A stretch of DNA of 44,958 nucleotides from Verrucomicrobiota bacterium (GTDB taxonomy: Bacteria; Verrucomicrobiota; Verrucomicrobiia; Chthoniobacterales; Chthoniobacteraceae). The notes below the pieces were generated by a model that saw nothing but the letters and a program-made list of their open reading frames with translations, made no database searches and was not told where the DNA came from. Made by a program: the position numbers and the translations under genes. Shown piece after piece: positions 1-7,188 of the stretch. Location: assembly GCA_009885995.1 (NCBI GenBank), contig VFJQ01000025.1, positions 1 to 44,958 of the forward strand. Direction: 5' to 3'. Position 1 is the stretch's first letter; each line of letters begins with the position of its first letter.

Positions 1-105
1 CACTACAACGCCAAACGCACTCCACCTCACACCGTTCCAAGAGAAGCATTCCTTTTAACCACCCTCATAATACCCGAAAGGCTGGGTCAACTGTCGAACT
101 TGGGG

Positions 106-257
106 TAGCCCCGGGTGCCAACCCGGGGTTCCCATCCCCAAACGTCATCCGCCCTGAAGGGGCGGGAGAACGGGTCCTCCCGGCTCCGACTTTTCTGGCA
201 CCCCTTCAGGGTGCGTTCCCTTTTGGCCCGATACCCCGGGCTGACGCCCGGGGCTAG
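106..257. repeat. Composite palindromic repeat (REPIN-like)
   Basis: Two hairpin modules face each other. One is at 109-128 (8-bp perfect arms, 4-base loop GCCA) and one at 234-253 (8-bp perfect arms, loop TGAC). Each is bordered on its outer side by TAG, and the second is the reverse complement of the first apart from a few loop-proximal changes. Between them lies a second inverted pair, CCCTGAAGGGG at 152-162 and CCCCTTCAGGG at 201-211. Nested inverted modules of this kind are the architecture of REPIN/REP doublets mobilised by a RAYT transposase. No transposase is present here. The remainder of 1-329 shows only another small GTCCC/GGGAC hairpin (268-280) and no gene. Confidence 0.7.
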
Positions 258-329
258 TCTCGCTTCGTCCCTCCGGGACGCCCCGCCGCGGCACGGCACC
301 CGTATTTTCGCGCTCATCTGCGCGCCTCC

Positions 330-1131
330 TCAAGCCGCGACGTAATTCCCTGCGGGCAGGGTGCGGGCCTGGCCGAGGCTGGCGAGGGTTTCGAGGAGGT
401 CTTCGATGCGGTCGGCTTTGCCGCTCTTAAAGGTTCCGGCCAGCGTCGCGGCATCGGCGGGGGCGGCGAAGGTGGTGAGGGCGGTGCGGACGGCGAGGGC
501 TTGTTCGGCGAAGGTTTTCGGCCAGGCGAGTTTGCCGGTGGGTTTGCCGGTGGGTTTGCCGGCGGGGGCGGTGGCGTTGGTCGCGTCGGTGCCGTCCAGG
601 CCTTCGCCGGTGGCGAGGGTGGTTTGCGTGGCGGTGCTGGCGGGGTTTTGGAAGGCGGGGCGCAGGTAGCGGATGGTGCCGGCGCGTTCTTCGGCGGCGC
701 GTTGGGCGTTGAGGGCGCAGAGGTGGGTGAGGATGGCTTCGTCGCTGGCGGTGGGCGGGAGGGCGTAGGCGGAGGCGACGGCGGCGTCGAGGTCGTCGTG
801 GAGCTGGCGGAGGACGGTGACGAGGCCGTGCTCGTGGATCACGCGTTCCTTCGCGGTGAGGGCGAGGCTGGAGGGCACCGCGCCGTCGGTGCCCCGCTCC
901 CCGGCATCGACGGCGCGATGCCCTCCAGCGCTCCGCAGCTTTTCGAGCACGTTGTAGCAATCGGTCAGCGTCAGCTTCGGGTGCTGGGCTTGCTGGCGTT
1001 TGCGGTGGGTGTCGAGGCGCTCGGCGAGGTCGCGGATATGCGTTTGCTGCGCTTCGGTCGCGGTGGGGAATGGGAACTTTTCGAGGCAGTCGGAGTGGTT
1101 GTAGGTGGAGTCGTTGCCGACGCCGAGCCAG
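330..1131 (-). pseudogene. 3' fragment of an MmeI/type-IIL-like DNA methyltransferase
   Basis: The reading frame encodes GVGNDSTYNHSDCLEKFPFP and then a helical segment with LAERLDTHRKRQQ, LTLTDCYNVLEKLR and HGLVTVLRQLHDDLD. I recognise this as the C-terminal part of class I SAM-dependent DNA methyltransferases of the MmeI/type IIL group, where an N-S-T-Y sequence leads into F-P-F-P before the terminal helices. The SAM-binding and NPPY-type catalytic domains, which should precede it, are absent. At about 1131 the sequence switches to a vsr-like gene in another frame, so the fragment has no start of its own. The open frame continues upstream to 1451 only as a shadow of vsr. A 63-bp hairpin (867-929) sits in frame within it. 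It is almost certainly non-functional debris of a restriction-modification locus. Confidence 0.65.
867..929. repeat. Palindromic element in methyltransferase fragment
   Basis: A 22-bp inverted repeat with one mismatch has arms at 867-888 and 908-929. The stem can extend inward over 889-893 and 903-907 with one wobble, leaving a loop of about 9 bases. It is read in frame as 21 codons rich in Gly, Arg, Ala and Asp, and interrupts the helical C-terminal domain of the methyltransferase between the segments ending LEKLRSAG and starting LALTAKE. It differs in sequence from the palindrome in the phosphomutase gene and from the repeat at 106-257. Confidence 0.6.
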
Positions 1132-1408
1132 CCGCCAGCGCCCGTGCGATCCGTCTCAGCGTCGCCGCCTGCCGCTTGGCGCTGAGCGCGCATTCCCAAA
1201 CGCGCACGACCCGCCACCCCGCCGCGCGCAACGCGCGGCTCACAGCGCGGTCGCGGGATTTGTTGCGCGTGAGCTTCGGAACCCAGTAGTCGCGCCGCGA
1301 ATCCGGCACGCGGCCATGACGGGGGCAGGCATGCCAGAAACAGCCATCGACAAACACGGCGAGCTTCGCCGCGCGAAAGACAAAATCTGGACTGCCCAGC
1401 AGCCGCAC
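1132..1408 (-). pseudogene. vsr: Very-short-patch-repair endonuclease (Vsr), C-terminal part
   Basis: The minus-strand frame gives SPDFVFRAAKLAVFVDGCFW, then HACPRHGR, then YW..KL.RN..RDR, then ALRAAGWRVVRVWECAL. This is the PD-(D/E)XK-fold core of Vsr, which nicks beside T:G mismatches arising from 5-methylcytosine deamination. The N-terminal third is not upstream on this strand. It lies head-to-head on the plus strand (1405-1557), so the gene is interrupted. At the 3' end the frame runs straight into methyltransferase sequence at about 1131, so the natural C-terminus is also lost. The ATG at 1406-1408 is fortuitous. Vsr normally accompanies a C5-cytosine methyltransferase, and a truncated one lies about 1 kb away at 2387-2944. 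Confidence 0.75.
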
Positions 1409-1557
1409 GCCGCGTCGCCAAAGCGCAGCGCAGCGAAGTCATGTCGCTCATCCGCTCCCGAGGCCAGCGGCACCGAACTGCTCATGGTTGCGCTGCTGCG
1501 CGCGCGTCAACTTACCGGCTGGAGGGCATGGCGCATCTTTTCCAACGCCCCTGCCGG
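1405..1557 (+). pseudogene. vsr: Inverted N-terminal piece of vsr
   Basis: On the plus strand, codons from 1405 read AKAQRSEVMSLIRSRG after a few residues. After a single-base frame change near 1462 the next frame reads ASGTELLMVALLRARQLTGWR, and a third frame gives PLPGRT near 1540-1557. Vsr proteins of this subgroup begin with K-R-S-x-V-M-S-x-I-R-S-R-G, then T-E-L, then T-G-W-R-R, and then a P-G-R-P-D-F-V-F segment. This piece therefore supplies exactly the part missing from the minus-strand fragment, whose first recognisable residues are PDFVF. The arrangement is what inversion of about 150 bp inside one vsr gene would leave. Two or more frame breaks show it is no longer coding. The alternative is a remnant of a second vsr copy. 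Confidence 0.6.
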
Positions 1558-1569
1558 GGCGCACGTCAG

Positions 1570-1869
1570 TCAGTCGCGAACTAATGCCACCGCTGGCGAG
1601 GCTTCGACGTCCAGATCTTGCGAATCCCAATTGTAGGTATCGAGTTCGGGTTTGTAGCTTTGCTGCCAAAGCTCGTAGGCCAGCGCCACATCTTCTTGAA
1701 CGAGCGCCGCCCGGATGGCGTCTGCCTCGGAGGAATCAATGTCGCAGATGGCCGATTCGATGACGCCACGGAAGAAAGCGAACCAATCGCCCTCAGAGCC
1801 GAACACTTGGCAATCGGTGCCGGAATCAGTATCCCACGAAAGCGTCCAAACGGTTGTGCGGAGTTTCAT
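1570..1869 (-). CDS. Small acidic hypothetical protein
   Basis: A 99-residue protein starting MKLRTTVWTLSW. It is clearly acidic, with many Asp and Glu and few Lys or Arg, and rich in Trp, Tyr and Phe. It has no signal peptide or membrane segment. I do not recognise a named family. The open frame extends further upstream, but that part lies inside the preceding nuclease gene and looks non-coding, so the ATG at 1869 is preferred. It begins 14 bases after the stop of the nuclease gene and is probably the last gene of a three-gene operon. Acidity and position beside a nuclease could suit an inhibitor or DNA mimic, but nothing in the sequence shows this. Confidence 0.55.
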   Translation of the reverse strand: MKLRTTVWTLSWDTDSGTDCQVFGSEGDWFAFFRGVIESAICDIDSSEADAIRAALVQEDVALAYELWQQSYKPELDTYNWDSQDLDVEASPAVALVRD

Positions 1870-1883
1870 TGCGAGGGTCGTGG

Positions 1884-2390
1884 TTAGTAGCCGATGAGCA
1901 AGATGCCGTGGAGCGGAAGACGGATACGATTGGCAACGTAGAGCGTTTCGATGAAGACGGCGATGCGCTCGAAAGTATGAGTGCCACGATAGTGGTTCCG
2001 CACAGCAATGACGAGATACTCGACCCCACACATGAGGCTGGCTTGAAAGATGTCCTTTAGGAACTGGTAGTTGTCCAAGGCGCGCCCGGCTTCGATTTCC
2101 ACGACGATCTTGCCGTCTGCGCTGATGGCGTCAGCGTCGAAGAACTTATCAATGCTGTTGTTCAGCCCGAACAGCACAGGCACCTTGATTTTCTGATCTC
2201 GGTTCTTTCCAGTCTCCACCCGGTAGCCCGCTGTTTCGAGATAGGGCCGAAGCACGCGGAGCACACCGTCGCTGGATAGTTTATGGTCAGGTGAGGAGAT
2301 TTGCTGCGTCGCTTTGCGGAAGCATTCGACCACCGTTGCAATCGGTTCAGTGAGGCCCACGGACCGTGGAAAGAATTGGAACTGAATCAT
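1884..2390 (-). CDS. PD-(D/E)XK-like restriction endonuclease family protein
   Basis: A 168-residue protein. Its centre carries KKxxVPVLFG-type sequence (KIKVPVLFGLNN), then FFDADA, then KIVVEIEAGRA, then NYQFLKDIFQASLMCGVEYL and VIAVRNHYRG. An acidic residue followed by a strand with an E-x-E pair, and then a helix, resembles a PD-(D/E)XK nuclease core in which the usual E-x-K is E-x-E. Length and both ends look complete: the N-terminus FFPRSVGL and the C-terminus LPLHGILLIGY match what I recall of this uncharacterised nuclease-like family. Its ATG overlaps the TGA of the truncated methyltransferase gene (ATGA), so the two are translationally coupled. The nuclease assignment is inferred from motif spacing and context; no target site can be read. 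Confidence 0.55.
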   Translation of the reverse strand: MIQFQFFPRSVGLTEPIATVVECFRKATQQISSPDHKLSSDGVLRVLRPYLETAGYRVETGKNRDQKIKVPVLFGLNNSIDKFFDADAISADGKIVVEIEAGRALDNYQFLKDIFQASLMCGVEYLVIAVRNHYRGTHTFERIAVFIETLYVANRIRLPLHGILLIGY

Positions 2391-2944
2391 GCAGCTAAGA
2401 GCGAAAGCATCCCCGGCTCATTCTCGATGAGCAGCGTCTTCGGCTGAAACTCGTCGAGGAAACGAATGTAGTGTTTGAACAGGCTGTTGCGCGGGTCTTC
2501 GAGGAATCGCTCCGGCGCGTTGATTGAGAAACCTTGGCATGGCGGCCCACCAACGAGCACGTCGAGTTGCCCGGGCTGGAGATCGAGAGAGCGGCGCAGC
2601 GCCGCCGCGTCCACTTTCTCAACCGGGCGGTTATCCGCCGTCGTGTTCGGATGATTTGCGCGAAATGTTTCTACCGCCCAGTGATTGATGTCGTTCGCGT
2701 AGAAGCACGAGAAGCCTGCCCGCCGAAAACCTTCGGTGATGCCCCCAGCGCCACAAAACAAGTCGATCGTTGTGTGAGCGATTGCCTCAACCCGGCATTG
2801 CGGTGTCCCGTATTTCGCCGGGTCTTCGCGGACCACCGAGAGCTTAGCTTTGCTGGCAGCCCGCGGACTGAGCGGTTTCTTCCGCACAAGCGGCTTTTTG
2901 CGATAAAGCGGTGTTGGCTTTTTCTGAGCGGGTTTCTTTTTCAT
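2387..2944 (-). pseudogene. Truncated C5-cytosine DNA methyltransferase
   Basis: The 185-residue frame has a basic leader (MKKKPAQKKPTPLYRKKPL) and then the N-terminal half of a Dcm-type methyltransferase. Motif I is DLFCGAGGITEGF, motif IV is GGPPCQGFS with the catalytic cysteine, and motif VI appears as ENEPG instead of the usual ENV. The frame stops seven codons later. Motif VIII (QRR), the target recognition domain and motifs IX and X, normally another 150-200 residues, are missing and are not found in other frames downstream. The stop overlaps the start of the nuclease gene, so a deletion probably fused the two. An in-frame start further upstream (2998) is possible, but the ATG at 2944 beginning the Lys-rich leader is preferred. 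The gene is not expected to methylate on its own. Confidence 0.7.
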
Positions 2945-2998
2945 CGCGGCGAACGCGGCGCGCATGGTGTCAGAACCGGCGATGATTGCCAGAATCAA

Positions 2999-3198
2999 CC
3001 CGAACGGATTTCGCTCTGCGCGCCCGCGCGCTTTGGTGCAGCAGGTGCGCGAATGAGGCGGGTTCTCGGATTTCCACGCGGGTCGTCTAGCAGAGGGCCG
3101 CGCGGGACGGAACGAAGAACCGCAGGCACGCCGATCGTGTCGGGCTTCACGCGCAATGATTTGCCCCGGCCCACGCAGGTGCCTACAAGTGCGCGCCC
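2999..3198. other. Divergent intergenic region, no gene seen
   Basis: About 200 bp separate the minus-strand restriction genes from the plus-strand acetyltransferase-like gene. No open frame with coding character, tRNA-like structure or convincing -35/-10 pair was found. It should contain the promoters of both flanking genes. It also marks the change from repeat-rich, broken genes to densely packed intact genes. Confidence 0.4.
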
Positions 3199-3879
3199 AT
3201 GACTTTCGCTCCCGACGACTACCTCGATCTCAATCACACCGAGCACCGGATGCTCTTCGAGAACGCGACGAACGCGTGGGACGCGCTCAAGCAAATCCAG
3301 AGCTACCTCCAGTTCCGGCTCAAGCCGCAGATCCTCGCGCGCCTGGTCGGCAAGCCGTTTGTGAGCAACGCCGTCTATGTCGGCAAAGGCACGGTGATCG
3401 AGCAGGGCGCGATGGTGAAGGGGCCGGCGTGGATCGGCGAGGGCTGCGAGATCCGCAACGGGGCCTACATCCGCGAGAACGTGATCATCGGCGAGGGCTG
3501 CGTGATCGGGAACTCGTGCGAGTTCAAGAACTGCATCGTCTTCAACGAGGCGCAGGTGCCGCACTTCAACTACGTGGGCGACTCGATCGTCGGCTACCGC
3601 GCGCACCTCGGTGCGGGCGTGATCCTTTCCAATGTGAAGCTCGACCGCGGCGAGATCACCGTGCCGTTCGAGGGCTCGTTCGTGCCGACAGGGCTGAAGA
3701 AGTTCGGCGCGGTCGTGGGCGACTTCGCGGAGATCGGATGCAACTCGGTGATCAACCCCGGTTCGCTCATCGGCCGCCGCTCGATCGTGTATCCCGGCAC
3801 GGTCTGGCGCGGCGTGGTGCCGGCGGATTCGGTGGTGAAGACCAAGCAGACGCACGAGGTGATCGCGCGGCGGGACTAA
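3199..3879 (+). CDS. Left-handed beta-helix acetyltransferase, GlmU C-domain-like
   Basis: A 226-residue protein with a short helical N-terminus (1-50) followed by hexapeptide repeats of the form [I/V]-G-x-G, seen in AWIGEGCEIRNGAYIRENVI, IGEGCVIGNSC, VGDSIVGYRAHLGAGV and IGCNSVINPGSLIGRRSIVY. The stretch VPHFNYVGDSIVG aligns with the acetyltransferase active site of GlmU (NHLxYLGDAxIG), and the corresponding histidine is conserved at residue 122. The uridylyltransferase half of GlmU is absent. It probably transfers an acetyl group to a sugar or sugar phosphate from acetyl-CoA, but the substrate cannot be read. No Shine-Dalgarno sequence precedes the ATG. Confidence 0.8.
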   Translation: MTFAPDDYLDLNHTEHRMLFENATNAWDALKQIQSYLQFRLKPQILARLVGKPFVSNAVYVGKGTVIEQGAMVKGPAWIGEGCEIRNGAYIRENVIIGEGCVIGNSCEFKNCIVFNEAQVPHFNYVGDSIVGYRAHLGAGVILSNVKLDRGEITVPFEGSFVPTGLKKFGAVVGDFAEIGCNSVINPGSLIGRRSIVYPGTVWRGVVPADSVVKTKQTHEVIARRD

Positions 3880-3921
3880 CCGCTTGCGCCACGCGGGGAC
3901 CTCTGGAAACGTCGCCGCCCC

Positions 3922-4803
3922 ATGGCCAGCCCCGCCGAGACATCACAGCAACCGACTTCGCCCACTCCCGAGGAGCAGCATTTCGATCCGATCGAGTTTT
4001 GGTATCTGCACAAGACGAAGATCCTCGCGTTCGTCGTGCTGCTCGTCGTCGGGCTGACGGGCTATACGATCTTCACGTTCAGCGAACGCAGCGCGCGGGA
4101 GTCGGCTGAGAACGCATTCGCTGGGGCGAAGACCATCGAGGACTTCAAGCGCGTGATCGCCGAGCACCCCGGCCAGATCGCCGCGGCCAACGCGCAACTC
4201 AAGCTCGCCGCGCTCCAGCGCGACGATGGCAAGCTCGACGATGCGAACGCGACCCTGCGCGGCTTCATCGATAAGAGCCCGCAGCATCCGCTGATCGGCG
4301 GCGCATGGCTCAGCCTCGCGCAGAATGCGGAGGCAGGCGGGAAGAATGACGAAGCGCTCACCGGTTTCCAGAAAGTCACGACCTCCTACCCCGGCAGCTA
4401 CGCCGCGCCGATCGCGCTGCTCGGCCAGGCGCGCATCCAGCGGCTCAAAGGCCAGACCGATCAAGCCAAGAGCATCTACGAGCAGATCCTCGCGCAGCAT
4501 CAGAACACGCCGTTCCAGATGGAGGCGATGCGCGAGCTCGCCGAACTGAACAAGCTCACTGCTCCGGCCCCCAAAGCGCCCGCGCCCGCGCCGCCCAAGC
4601 CAGCAGCGGCAACTCCGGCACCCGCCACCCCGGCACCCGCGACTCCGGCACCCGCGACTCCGGCACCTGCGACTCCGGCACCTGCGACTCCGGCACCTGC
4701 GACTCCTGCGCCCGCAGCACCGGCTTCAACCGCACCCGCTGAACCTGCACCCGCACCCGCGCCAGCGCCTGCGCCCGCAGACGCCAAGCCGCCGGGGAAC
4801 TAA
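3922..4803 (+). CDS. TPR membrane protein with Pro/Ala-rich tail
   Basis: A 293-residue protein. Residues 1-30 are hydrophilic and probably cytoplasmic, and about 34-53 form one membrane span (ILAFVVLLVVGLTGYTIFTF). Residues 60-210 contain helix-turn-helix repeats of the TPR type, for example AWLSLAQNAEAGGKNDEAL, LLGQARIQRLKGQTDQAKSI and YEQIL. The plan resembles YfgM/CpoB-type periplasmic TPR proteins. The last 80 residues are almost entirely Ala, Thr and Pro and include a tandem APATP-type repeat, likely a flexible, wall-spanning linker. It is followed after 63 bases by the phosphomutase gene. Function is otherwise unknown; scaffolding of an envelope complex is a guess from architecture. 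Confidence 0.75.
   Translation: MASPAETSQQPTSPTPEEQHFDPIEFWYLHKTKILAFVVLLVVGLTGYTIFTFSERSARESAENAFAGAKTIEDFKRVIAEHPGQIAAANAQLKLAALQRDDGKLDDANATLRGFIDKSPQHPLIGGAWLSLAQNAEAGGKNDEALTGFQKVTTSYPGSYAAPIALLGQARIQRLKGQTDQAKSIYEQILAQHQNTPFQMEAMRELAELNKLTAPAPKAPAPAPPKPAAATPAPATPAPATPAPATPAPATPAPATPAPATPAPAAPASTAPAEPAPAPAPAPAPADAKPPGN
4612..4716 (+). repeat. Coding 15-bp tandem repeat (7 units)
   Basis: Seven consecutive 15-bp units close to ACTCCGGCACCTGCG encode a Thr-Pro-Ala-Pro-Ala repeat. Units 4 to 6 are identical and the others differ at one to three positions, mostly silently. Because 15 is a multiple of three, loss or gain of units changes the length of the tail without breaking the frame. Confidence 0.9.
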
Positions 4804-4866
4804 CGCGCGACGGCGCGCGGATGCCGTGTTTGCAATGCCGCGCAACGCTCCTACGATCCCCGGCTC

Positions 4867-6870
4867 ATGAGTGATCTGAACCGTCTTCTCCTCAGCGCCA
4901 AGGCAGCAGGGCAACTCCTCGCCAGCACCGTCCAGAATATCGAGACGACGCTGGCGCGATCGAGTTCGCCAGTCGTCCAGCAAGCCATCGGTGAGCTCGT
5001 CTCGCAAGGCGAGTGGGCCGAACTGAATGATCGCTTTTTCAAGACGCTCGCCTTTGGCACCGGCGGTCTGCGCGGGCGCAGCATCGGCAAGGTGGTCACC
5101 GCTGCGGAGCGCGGCACGCCGCAGGCGCTCGACCGGCCGGAGTTTCCCTGCGTCGGCACGAACGCGATGAACTACACCAACGTGAGCCGCGCCACGCAGG
5201 GGCTCGTCGCGTATTGCAAAGAGTGGTTCGCGAAAGGTGGAAGCGGCGCCTCGCCGCTTTCTCACGAGCAAGCGGCGGGGGCGCCGCTTCCACTTCGGCC
5301 GAAGATCGTCGTCGCTCACGACACGCGGCATTTCTCACGCGAGTTCGCGGAGCTGGCTGCGCGCGTCGCGGCGGACTTGGGTTGCGATGCGGCGCTCTTC
5401 GAGGGACCGCGCTCGACGCCGCAGCTTTCCTTCGCCGTGCGCCATCTCGGGGCCAGTGCCGGCATCGTCGTCACCGCCAGCCACAACCCCTCGCATGACA
5501 ACGGCTACAAGGTCTATTTCTCCGACGGCGCGCAAGTCGTCGAGCCGCACGCCAGCGGCATCATCGCGAAGGTCAACGCCGTCGAGTCCGATGTCTTCGA
5601 GCCGGTCGCCGACCGTGGGACGATCGAGACGCTCGGTGCGGAAAATGACGCGGTCTACATGGCGCGGCTCGAGACGCTGCTGCTCGACCGCCCGATGGTC
5701 GATGCCGCCGCGAAAGCAGGGCTCAAGATCGTCTTCACGAACATCCATGGCGTCGGCGGAGTCATCTCGATGCCGATGCTGAAACGGCTCGGCTTCACCG
5801 CGCTGACGGTCGCCGAGCAGGAGCCTTTCGACGGCCGCTTCCCGACTGTGAAATCGCCGAACCCCGAGAACGCCGAGGCGCTCACGCTCGCCATCGCCCT
5901 GGCGAAAAAGGAGAGCGCCGACCTCGTCATCGCGACCGATCCCGACTGCGACCGGATGGGCGTGGCGGTCCGCAATCGCGCCGGCGACCTCGAACTTCTC
6001 AGCGGCAACCAGATCGGCTCGCTCATGGCCGCCTACCGTGTGCGCAAGCTCATCGATCAGGGCGTCATCACGCCCGAGAACGCGTGGCGCTGCGTCATCA
6101 TTAAGACGCTCGTCACCACCGGGCTGCAAAACGCCATCGCCGCTGCGCACGGGATGCACTGCGTCGAGACGCTCACCGGCTTCAAATACATCGGCGAGAA
6201 GCTCGGCAAATACGAAGCCGCCACCGGTCTCAGCTCCGCCGAGTATCGCGCGAAGAGCGAGGACGAGACGCGCGCGCTGCGGCTCGCGAAGTCGCACTTC
6301 TATGTCTGCGGTGGCGAGGAGAGCTACGGCTACAGCGCCGCCGACTTCGTGCGCGACAAGGACGGCAACGGTGCCGTCGTCGTCTTCGCCGAAGTCGCCG
6401 CCTACGCGAAGTCGCGCGGCCTCACGCTCCCCGAGGTGCTCGACGAGGTCTTCGCTGAGTATGGCTTCTACCTTGAGAAGGGCGGCAACCTCACGTTCGA
6501 GGGAGCCGAGGGTGCGGCGAAGATCGCGCGCCTCGTCGCCAGCTACGCCACGCAGCAGCCGCAGCAGATCAATGGCGCCGCCGTCACCGCCGTGCGCAAC
6601 CACGCCGAGGAAGACATCCGCGACAGCGAGGGCGACCTGATGCCGCGCGAGAAGATGCTCATGATCGAACTCGCCGACGGCGGTCGCGTCGCCATCCGGC
6701 CCAGCGGCACCGAGCCGAAGATCAAATTCTACATGTTCGCCCGGCGCACTCCCGCGCCCGGCGCAAAATTCACCCCTGCCGAACTCGCGCGGATCAAAGC
6801 CGAAGTCGCCGCCGCGCTCGATGCGCTCTGGGCCTGGATCCAGCGCGACGTCGAGGCGCGCCTCACCTGA
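4867..6870 (+). CDS. Phosphoglucomutase/phosphomannomutase family
   Basis: A 667-residue alpha-D-phosphohexomutase that moves phosphate between C6 and C1 of a hexose in the cytoplasm, feeding sugar-nucleotide synthesis. All four landmarks are visible: the GTGGLRG substrate loop near residue 65, the catalytic phosphoserine loop TASHNPS with Ser205, the metal loop DPDCDR at 358-363, and the sugar-binding loop GGEESYGY at 482-489 with the phosphate loop RPSGTEPK at 611-618. It is larger than the PgcA-type enzymes it resembles (about 580-600). Part of the excess is a 19-codon palindromic insert at 5237-5293, between the residues ending WFAK and those starting RPKIVV. Glucose-1-phosphate versus mannose-1-phosphate preference cannot be decided. 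Confidence 0.9.
   Translation: MSDLNRLLLSAKAAGQLLASTVQNIETTLARSSSPVVQQAIGELVSQGEWAELNDRFFKTLAFGTGGLRGRSIGKVVTAAERGTPQALDRPEFPCVGTNAMNYTNVSRATQGLVAYCKEWFAKGGSGASPLSHEQAAGAPLPLRPKIVVAHDTRHFSREFAELAARVAADLGCDAALFEGPRSTPQLSFAVRHLGASAGIVVTASHNPSHDNGYKVYFSDGAQVVEPHASGIIAKVNAVESDVFEPVADRGTIETLGAENDAVYMARLETLLLDRPMVDAAAKAGLKIVFTNIHGVGGVISMPMLKRLGFTALTVAEQEPFDGRFPTVKSPNPENAEALTLAIALAKKESADLVIATDPDCDRMGVAVRNRAGDLELLSGNQIGSLMAAYRVRKLIDQGVITPENAWRCVIIKTLVTTGLQNAIAAAHGMHCVETLTGFKYIGEKLGKYEAATGLSSAEYRAKSEDETRALRLAKSHFYVCGGEESYGYSAADFVRDKDGNGAVVVFAEVAAYAKSRGLTLPEVLDEVFAEYGFYLEKGGNLTFEGAEGAAKIARLVASYATQQPQQINGAAVTAVRNHAEEDIRDSEGDLMPREKMLMIELADGGRVAIRPSGTEPKIKFYMFARRTPAPGAKFTPAELARIKAEVAAALDALWAWIQRDVEARLT
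5237..5293. repeat. 57-bp palindrome inserted in frame in phosphomutase gene
   Basis: Arms at 5237-5259 and 5270-5293 are near-perfect reverse complements (GTGGAAGCGGCGCC at the outer end), with a loop of about 10 bases. The element is 57 bp, exactly 19 codons, so the frame is preserved. It encodes a Gly, Ser, Ala and Pro-rich stretch with no counterpart in the enzyme family, placed before the conserved RPKIVVAHDTR strand. A surface loop insertion is likely because the catalytic motifs on both sides are intact. Confidence 0.75.
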
Positions 6871-6873
6871 ACC

Positions 6874-7188
6874 ATGGCCAGGGGCGGCGACATCAATCTC
6901 GACGGTTCGGAAGTCTCCTTGCTCAAGGCCATTGGCCTCATGGGCTCGGGAGTGGACGGCGCGACGCTGGAGACTCGGCTCGGCGACATGCTCCCCGCCG
7001 AAATCATCGACGCCCTCCGCGCCCTCGTCGCGGTCGGTTACGTCGAGGCGGACAAGACTTCGTTTCACAACGCGGAGGAATTTCGGAAGACGAACTTCAA
7101 CGTGAATTCCGGCTACGCGCGCGACCTCAAGGAGGCGATGGACCCGCGCGAGGAGCCGAAGAAGAGCAAGCGCGTGCGGCGTGAGTGA
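6874..7188 (+). CDS. Small hypothetical protein, possibly winged-helix
   Basis: A 104-residue protein, MARGGDINLDGSEVSLLKAI at the start and a very basic tail (EEPKKSKRVRRE). The middle (EVSLLKAIGLMGSGVDGATL, then EIIDALRALVAVGYVEADK) has the helix-helix-strand rhythm of a winged-helix or MarR-like DNA-binding fold, with the GYVEADK turn as a possible wing. No family is recognised. It starts 3 bases after the phosphomutase stop, and its end overlaps the GTG start of lnt by 8 bases, so it is co-translated with both. Confidence 0.65.
   Translation: MARGGDINLDGSEVSLLKAIGLMGSGVDGATLETRLGDMLPAEIIDALRALVAVGYVEADKTSFHNAEEFRKTNFNVNSGYARDLKEAMDPREEPKKSKRVRRE

Noticed and set aside
1..329. Small open frames overlapping the repeat
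   Set aside because: They consist of translated palindromes and Arg/Pro-rich sequence, with no family and no start context.
970..1408. Intact vsr gene on the minus strand
   Set aside because: The frame has a start codon but lacks the N-terminal third of Vsr, and its 3' end reads through into methyltransferase sequence in the wrong frame.
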